This document shows, piece by piece, positions 56,474 through 64,000 of a DNA stretch of 64,000 bases. How positions within the stretch are numbered: the first letter of the stretch is position 1; every line of letters begins with the position of its first letter. Both the position numbers and the translations under genes were made by a program. Source of the DNA: Macrosoma leucophasiata (taxonomy: Eukaryota; Arthropoda; Insecta; Lepidoptera; Hedylidae); contig JAWQUS010000023.1 in assembly GCA_036365455.1 (NCBI GenBank), positions 6,820,001 through 6,884,000 of the forward strand. The letters run 5' to 3'. The notes beneath the pieces are model-generated. The model did no database searches. It was not told the DNA's origin and saw nothing but the letters and a program-made list of their open reading frames with translations.

Positions 56474-59400
56474 TCAGACGGCCTGGCGGTCGTTGACGAG
56501 GCCCTGCAGCTTGCGCGAGACGCCGGCGGTGGCGAGGCGCGCGCGCTTCATCACCACCTCGCCGTCGGCGGCGCGCTTGACGCCCGCCACGGAGCCCACG
56601 GAGCCCACGCCCACGCCCAGCCCGCCCACCTCGCACGACACCATCGTGTTGATCGCGTGCAGATCCTGCAAACGTGCGTTACACTGCAGTCGTCACCTAC
56701 GCATTTTTCATAATAAAGATATTCAATATTAATCCCGTTTCTATAACTCGCTCGTTACGAAATATCAGAAAGAGGCCGTTCATAAAATACGTTATGCTTT
56801 CCTGACCCCTTCCCCCTATTGTCACTCTGAAAAATTCTATTCTCTCACTAGTGAATTTCTGAGGTTCATCGTTTCTAAGAAGTTTCGTTACTACAAGTGC
56901 TAGAAGTCTTAGATTTTGTATAGGATATTATTTAGGAGCTAGATGCTACCTAAGTTTTGCTGGTGGTAGAGTTCCAGTGACGGAGCTCGCGGGCGTAGGC
57001 ACCACCGCATTACCTATATACTTCCGGTCAGGTGGTAATGAACGGCCCTGTAATTTCTGGCACAGAGGCATAACACCTTAGGCCTCAGGAGTGGTAACGC
57101 ATCTGCATTTTGACCTTGGTCTTCGTGTGGGTATCTTTAGGCTGCAGTCATCACTAAACATCAACGTGAACTGCATGCTTGTTTGCCACTTCTATCACAT
57201 AAAAAATAAAAAATAAGTCGGGATTCTGCGGAATTGGGACCCTAAGGACGCTCCCACATGAGCACACGAGGGCACCTACCTTGGCGGGGCTGCGGCTGAA
57301 GCGGTAGGTGAGGTGGCGCTGGTGGCGCGGCGGCGTGGTGAGCGGCTTCACGTACAGCTGGTGCCGCTCCGACACGCGCTGGCCGGCCGGGGACCACGCC
57401 GCCGACCCGCGCCCCGCCGGCAGCGGAGACAGCGCCGAATCCTGCACACGTCGTCGGTTATTGAGGAATATATAGCATGGAATAATAAAACTGGACGCCT
57501 TTACAAATATGCCTATTATATTGATTAATCCGTCGAGACCCGAGAGACCGCCGGCGGCTAACGAACGATTGAAATCAATTGTCATATTTTTCTCGTAAGC
57601 TGACACTTGTTAATTTCAAGTAAAACGTAATAAATTCATGCCAGTATATGGAATTCTATCTCATTCGTTTTGTTTCCGATCCGACTAACTGAATTTAGAT
57701 GTATTTTATTATTTGTCTTTTTTATAATTGACAATTCAACTGACGAAGACAAAGCATTGTAATATGTTTTGTCTTCGTCAGTTGCCTTGTCAAATGCGCA
57801 GGATCGTATCTAATGTACGTTTGTGAATAAGAGAGAGATGCGAAACTACATGATTTGAAATGATATAAATATGATCATATATCATTTTCAATTAACAATT
57901 TATCAACTATATGGAAGGAAAAACGTGACTGTAAAGAAGAATGTGTTGTATCAGTGTATTTTTAAGTTGAATTTTACTTACATCTCGATGCCTTCCAGTA
58001 AATCGTAAAGCAAAGTTCTGCATACATTGCACATACACTTTATTGTAGAAATTTATTAAATCGCCTCTTTCTGGTGATCCTAAAAACAGTGATTGACAAT
58101 AAATTAATATATGGATGCAAGATGTATTCAATCATACAATTATTGTTATGATTTCTTACCTTCTCCCGTACTCTGTTTGATTAGAACTGATCGGTATACA
58201 TGATTATCGGCTAGAGGTCGCTGCCTGTAACATCGCATGATATCCGCAAATGTTCTTTCTACTTGATTATTTGATGTATTTGATACCTGAAAAAACATTC
58301 CAACTGAATCACTAATATTTTATTTTTTTTAATTAGATATCGTTCAAACGTCGACATAGCTTCTTGTTGAATAAACGTTAAAATGTTTCTTTACGGGACA
58401 TTGTTTGGACGAGTGATTTCGATTTTGTGATAATTAACATCATTCCACCCAAGTGACACTGGGAAACTGGGAGAAAATGGAAACACCCCAATAGCACAAA
58501 CAAATCACCCGACCAGGGGATGGAACACAGGGACCCAGCGTTGAGCAGTAGTGGCCTGCTTGACTCTAGCTAGCTAGTTTCGACTTTGTAGAGCGCCAGG
58601 TGTCCCTATTTGCGCGGGACGCCCCGATTTTCAGTGCTCAGGGGACTCGTCGCGATTAACACCTGATTGGGCCGTTAAATGTCCCGATAAATCAATCATC
58701 ATCATTACCTTACCTCTGACCTCCAAAAGGCAAACGATGCTGCAGTCGCTGTAGCGAGGTATTGGGCGGACAAAATTTGACAAAATTAAAACGTATCGAG
58801 CCGCTGACTCGAAAAGAAGAAGACATCAACCGAAAGACGTTTACTACTAGACAAAGGCCTATCTAAAGATCAATCATGTTTGGGTCCCCAGGCTTTTTAT
58901 AAATTAATTAATTGGCTTGCCTGATTTTTACACCTGGGTCCCGGATTATTTTACCTACTGTCCCGATTTCTGCCAACACTTCTTACAACAGGTTTATATT
59001 TATATCTAGTGTGGATCTGTGGGTGTAAGCGTGTTTTCTTTACTGTGGGTGTAAGCGTCTTTTCTTTATCATAAAGTCCATACCTTGCATATAACGTAGA
59101 CAGCGCACATCAGTATTTGGTCGAGGTGTCGATCCCGCATGAGTTGCGTCTGGTGCATGATGGAGTGCTCGAGACAGGTCCATATCTTGCGCTTCAACTC
59201 ATCGTCGCACAGCCGCAACCGGGTGCACAGATCGTTCATCCGCACTACTGCTAGACTGTAAAACTGAAATGACAATATGCCCCTAAAGTTGTTAGATATT
59301 CATCACTGTCACCCGCTGTTTTAAATTTGTGTTCGTTTACATCTTTGATTTTTATGATTATTTCTTGCCGTCTATGAAAGCAATAGCGATAATCTCACGA

Positions 59401-62400
59401 TAACAAAAGTAGACTGTATTAAAATGATAGCGATAACGTTATCGCTATTAGAACTCATTGCGAGCCTATGAAAACTCATAGGCACGGAAGGATCAGAGCG
59501 CGGGTGTGCGTCCGCCTATCGACATTGCTGTCAAATTTTCATGTCGTATTTGCACCTCCTGCAAAAGCACTGTACTCGATAGCTATTAAACAAAAATACC
59601 AAAAGTTGCAATGTCGGTTCATTTACCGGAACGTCTACAATACCGGCATTTTATACTTATGAAATTGAAACCTTGGAATGGAGGAAATAGACAAAGACAT
59701 CAATGATTACTTGGCACTAAGCAATCCTTGGACATCATCTTGTAAGGCAAGACAACTTTGTTTTATATTTAGTGACTACTAGCGGCCCGCCTCGGCATCG
59801 CACGATGCCATTTTCAATCATGATTCTTACCGATCCAACTGTTTAAACCGATCATTGAAGACTGACCGTTATGTCAAGCGCTATAAGGTTTACATTAGAA
59901 AAGTTACTAGAATCATTAAGTTTTCTTAATGTTTCAAATTTATCGCACCTATCTATTTTCTTCTTTCATACCAACCTTCTTAGGACAATTATAAATACAA
60001 CACAAAAATAATTAGCGAAATCTGTAAAGCCGTTCTCGAGCTTTGCCCTTAGTAACACATTTGGTCAAATATTCAAACGTCACTTAAATCTAACTGGGAC
60101 TTAAGTCTTCTGGCTTTATAAAACACGTTCAAACGATAGAGATAGCGCACATTTGACGGTTGCTTAAAATTGAGTGACGTTTGAGTATTCGGCCATTAGC
60201 AATTCATTTATATAGATCGTTTGACCTACCTTTCTAAAGAATAATATTAGTGAGTTATTTGTTTTCTTGGGTGTTGTCGAGGGCGTCGATTCACCGTTCG
60301 TATTACATTGTGATGTTGGCGTATTTGGTTCTTGTTTTACAGTTACGTTATTTGTTTGTACTGAAAATAAAGTAACACGTAAAATATATCGTACAATTAC
60401 ACACACATAACTGTGTAATTAAAAAAACTATATCTTATACATTTTTACCTAAAAGTGACTGACCAGGTTGAACATTGTCTTTGAACAGTTGTTTTTTCGC
60501 TTGATCGGCCTTAGGCGTTAGAAATCTGTCGATGACGGCTGAAACTGGTGACTGCAATCCACCTGGAAAAAGAAGTATAATTTTAGGCCTTTACATACAC
60601 TTTTTTTTTATGACGGACTTATGTAAGCAGCTTGTCTCGTGACGGCATTAGTATACTTCACCGGGCAATTGGCGAGTGCAAAAGGCGCTCCGGTCTAAGC
60701 AAAAAAAATTAGCGCAACTGCCTAAGAGAGACCTCTGTAGGTCCGAGCCTCGGCTTGAGACGTTGCGAAGTGGCACATAAGATATATGCGATAAGGGGCG
60801 GTGCGGTGCAACTTGCGCTCTACTCATCGGTTGATGGTAACTAGAATACGACCACGCGGATCGTGCTAGCGTCGGGGCTAGGGTTTTTTGTAAGTACCAT
60901 ACATTGTTCTATATATTCCTCAATTCTGATAATATTTACTGTTTTGTCCTCCAATGTTGGTTAATCAAATGTAACCAAGATTGGGAAACCTTGAATAAAA
61001 TTATATACGTGTAACGGGAATAACGCACACTCACAAACACTCCGATTAGAAAATCGAGTTAAGATCATAACACATGAACTGAAATTACATGTTTATGTAA
61101 TATTATTTTTTATTTAAGAAATAAGTTGTCCTCTAAATTTGTACGAACAGTATGCACACTATATGCATACTTACCCTACGGCCAGTACGGCCGCTCATAA
61201 AACACGAACCTACTCACACACGCGCACTTTAACAATGTGATGTAGCGTACCACTATTTAACACTCCCTAGTATAAGATTCATTTTCACTATTTTATTTCT
61301 TAAATTATTATTAATAATAATAAAATACACATCTCAACGAGTTCTAATAAACTTGTTGAGACTAGCATTTTATTTTGGTTAGACGTTAGTCGCATTTTCG
61401 TTTGTATTGACTGTTCACCAAATGGGTAACCATAAATGTAATTTATTTTGGGACACAATATTACCTATATTAAAAATGCCTGAAATCGATTTGGTTATCA
61501 ATTCTAAACAAACTAGTTTCTGGTCGTACATTTAATCCTGTTACAGGTTGTATAGCGATAAAATTAATATTCTCAATTCTTACTTATGTTACGGCGACTG
61601 AGAGGCGAATCTTGCACGTAAACCTCTGTCGAGGCGGGCACTGGAGATTTACTGAGCTGATCCCATAGGGGACTGTCAGACGTCCACACTAACGACTCTA
61701 ATACTTGCTCTTCTACCTGTTAAACAAACCTTTATTATATTTTTGATGAAATACTTAATATTTTGAAAAATCGTTACAATAATTATAATTAAAAAATAAA
61801 AGATGAACACTCTCATCCGGAGTGATCGCGTCGAACGAATCAAAGGCAAGGAAGCTCTTAATCACTGTACACTATTAAAACAAAAAATGACACATTTATT
61901 TGCTCAAAATTTTTAGAACTTAAATGGACTTAAAAATTTTGAAATCGCGCGACCTATTACTTGCGTTTCAGAAAAAACACTTAAATTCACAAAAGAATTT
62001 TATAAATTGACATTTAAATACAATAAAATGTAACTTTACCGCATTTAGATGCTTGATGACATCTCTGCTAAGTTTTTCTACAACGGCTTGTACTACCAGT
62101 TCAATAATTTTGTAGAAGTGAAAAGCGCTGAGGCCATATATCTGTAGGACTCGGGGAAACCTCAATGAATGTACTCCATATGCGTGTAAAACCACTTCTG
62201 TACAGCACGCGTAAACTGTTAATTGATATGTTTCTTGTGATAATAAAATCTGTGGGACAAAAAATAATATTAAAAATTCCTATTGTTTTTTTAAATAAAG
62301 ATTTGCTTTTATAGCTCCATTTTATCACTTTCAATAGGGGTAGGCAAAGGTAAATGCATATAAATGCAAACGATCCGCCAGTTATGTTTTATTCTAGGCG

Positions 62401-63708
62401 GGTTCGAGCCTACTCATCCCTTATGACCGAGTTCAACCGGTCGAATACTAAGTTCCGGATCGATTGTGGGGTGGCGGCACCAAACTCACGCCTCCCGGTA
62501 GACAACGAGCAAGATATTGATAATATCGTAGGTGGAGTGCTAGGGAGGGAGTCCGTAAATAATGTTCAATAGAAAAATTGTTTTTAAGAAGTTTGTTAAG
62601 TCGGTTTTAACAACTAATCTCAGTCTTCTTTTTCATTTTCCTGCCACGCTCGCACTCCTTCCCTTCTGCTGTTGACCACGTCCCGGGCGGTTCGGGTACA
62701 GAGAGGCTCGGGAAACTGGGACCTAAATTCCGTAATTCATATATCATTTTTCAGCACTTGACAATACATATATAAATTATTGCATTCACCTGTAATGATA
62801 CTTGAGGTTTTTTCCTATGTTCTTCTCTAATAATGTGCTCAAATACTTTGAAATACAGACACGTGACCATATTGCAGCGGAACGCAATAGTTTCATTGCT
62901 ACAGTTGCTCTCTTTTAGACTCTTCGCAAATTGTTCCATCCATCCGTTGCAAGGCTTTATGACATTGTTGTTTATCGTTTCGTCGCTGACACCACATTCC
63001 CTGCAAATAAAATTATAAGATTTCTAACTGATCCTTCGAACTTTGTATCTACCGCCTTAGAATTAAATAATATTGCCCAGGTACAAATTATTTGTAGGGG
63101 AAAATAAAATTGTTGTCTTTATTATTTTCCTTACAATTTCTTTATAATATCTCAGCTGTTAAATCTTCCTTTGAAATTAGTCTAATCGATTACGTCGTTG
63201 TCGAATTTTCGTGAAACAAACAAAATTTGATTTTCACTAAATTCTTATTTAAAGAGTGGTGGCAGTGATCGTGGCAGTAAGCGCCAAGCTATTGCAACCC
63301 AACTCATTACCTAGCAGCTAATTTAACAATAATGATGTAAATGTTTCAGCTTAGGTGTTCGTTCTCGGAAAATAGCAGGAGTTTCGGTTAGATAGTAAGG
63401 TCCATAATTGCCAGCATTACCGCTTAAGACTCATGAGTGACGATGCAATGTATCTACACACACTACCATTTAGCGGAAAATTAAATAAGGTTGGGAAAGC
63501 AGTGGAGCCTACGCCTACGAGCTCCGTCATCGGAGCTCTATCACCAGTAGTAAAATTACTCACGCGAACAATCTGCGGAGGTGCGGCGAAGGCAGCGGCT
63601 TGGAGTGTGCGAGCAGGGCGGCGAGGCGCGCCAGGCTGTTGGTGGCCTCCGACACCGGCGTCAGCTCCTCGCGCCGCGCCAGGTACCGCCGGCCCGTCAG
63701 TGGCGTGT
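56474..63708 (-). CDS. Rbf: Retinoblastoma-family pocket protein, C-terminal eleven exons (5' end outside window)
   Basis: Exons on the complement, all in phase: ~63708-63564, 63000-62790, 62249-62040, 61716-61584, 60562-60449, 60360-60230, 59263-59084, 58286-58160, 58079-57982, 57441-57280, 56665-56474 (TGA), about 567 aa. Pocket A lies in the exons at 63.0-62.0 kb (YKIIELVV, LSRDVIKHLN). A short spacer with SP/TP sites is at 61.7-60.2 kb. Pocket B (FYSLAVVRMNDLC, RKIWTCLEHS, RDRHLDQILMCAVY) is at 59.3-58.0 kb. The C-terminal region has SP motifs and FSRSPAK. The layout is that of p107/p130-like proteins, which bind E2F and repress cell-cycle genes. The left edge of the first exon is uncertain: an acceptor at 63726 also keeps the frame. 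Confidence 0.93.
56955..57212 (+). repeat. SINE-2, longest copy, in Rbf intron
   Basis: Runs from ggtggtagagttccagtgac to ttctatcacataaaaaataa. It contains all segments found separately at 277-419, 12345-12570 and 24885-24960. It sits in the last Rbf intron, ending about 70 bp before the exon at 57280. Confidence 0.75.
58450..58570 (-). repeat. SINE-1 fragment, inverted, in Rbf intron
   Basis: actgggaaactgggagaaaatgg... and gcagtagtggcctgcttg match the complement of SINE-1; diverged. Confidence 0.6.
60590..60890. repeat. Dispersed repeat in Rbf intron
   Basis: Relative of 31195-31470, sharing caccgggcaattggcgag and gcgcaactgcctaagaga. Unclassified. Confidence 0.45.
61105..61560. repeat. Dispersed repeat, intact copy, in Rbf intron
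   Basis: Uninterrupted version of the sequence found split at 48520-48737 and 50469-50715. It ends about 25 bp before the splice donor of the exon at 61716-61584. No ORF; family unknown. Confidence 0.7.
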
Positions 63709-64000
63709 CTGGACATGTGCGGCTTCCCTACATATAAACCTCCTCTTATTTTCTCATCCAAAGACATAAGAGATAGACCGACCACTAAACGTCTGGCCAG
63801 ACGCCACACCGACACGCCCGGCGTGACGGTTTGTGTGGTCTTCCCTAATATCTAGTACATTACAACTGCTAAACGCTTCATCGCCGTCCCGTCCCGCCAT
63901 GCCGTTTTCGTAACACAATTTCAATACGCTTACAATCACAGCCCCACACTGCCACACTAGGCATAAACCTGTGTCGTGGATGCCGTTTACATATACAACA

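Noticed and set aside
56369..56732. 114-aa and 92-aa + strand frames over the last Rbf exon
   Set aside because: Antisense shadows of the GC-rich exon 56474-56665.
59427..59446. 20-bp palindrome tagcgataacgttatcgcta
   Set aside because: Short and in an intron without repeats or motifs around it; likely chance or a minor element end.
63417..63957. Overlapping frames of 132, 140, 62 and 67 aa on both strands
   Set aside because: Shadows of the GC-rich Rbf exon at 63564-63708 or random frames; only the - strand pocket-protein frame splices in phase.

Overview
The window is nuclear DNA from an insect, most likely a moth or butterfly. The protein-coding genes are split by short introns with GT/AG ends. 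The intergenic and intronic DNA is AT-rich and full of repeats that look lepidopteran: Helitron-like elements ending in CTAG, tRNA-derived SINEs, mariner, hAT and Harbinger-type DNA elements, and non-LTR retrotransposon tails. The species assignment is inference. No CRISPR array, operon, tRNA or rRNA gene was seen.

Five host genes are supported. (1) An SR-family splicing protein (SRSF11/p54-like) on the + strand contributes its RS exons. The terminal exon is present twice (794-1577 and 9595-10378) because positions 1-3563 recur at 6016-12364. The second copy carries a 2.78 kb LTR retroelement with a 4-bp target duplication. (2) An apparently intronless RS-repeat protein lies at 13508-14219, broken by a 2-bp frameshift inside a 36-bp repeat array. 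(3) morgue, on the - strand at 18268-25637 in eight exons, encodes a zinc-finger, F-box and E2-variant protein of 443 aa with Gly in place of the catalytic Cys. (4) Pabp2 (nuclear poly(A)-binding protein, - strand, 39072-43258, five exons, 217 aa) and Sgf29 (SAGA tandem-Tudor subunit, + strand, 44967-47976, six exons, 295 aa) are divergent neighbours. (5) The 3' eleven coding exons of an Rb-family pocket protein (Rbf, - strand, 56474 to about 63708) run off the right edge of the window. All exon joins listed were checked for reading phase by hand.

Layout: 1-12364, tandem duplication with SR exons, LINE remnants and the LTR element; 12365-18200, RS-repeat gene, one unassigned exon and otherwise repeats; 18268-25637, morgue, with a mariner and an antisense LINE fragment in its third intron; 25640-39071, gene-poor, with a mariner/hAT/retroelement nest at 28941-30776, a GC-rich promoter-like island near 36.5-36.9 kb and many small DNA elements; 39072-48064, Pabp2 and Sgf29 with a shared upstream region of about 1.7 kb containing an E2F-type site; 48100-56450, gene-free repeat block (two abutting Helitrons, three copies of one MITE family in the window with two adjacent here, a palindromic Tc1-like element, a Harbinger-like MITE); 56474-64000, Rbf.

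The host genes are regulatory: RNA processing (SR protein, Pabp2), chromatin (Sgf29), cell cycle (Rbf) and ubiquitin/apoptosis control (morgue). They do not form an obvious single system. The most unusual structures are the tandem duplication with its single-copy retroelement insertion, the repeat-array leader of that retroelement, the RS-repeat gene, and the three-level transposon nest.
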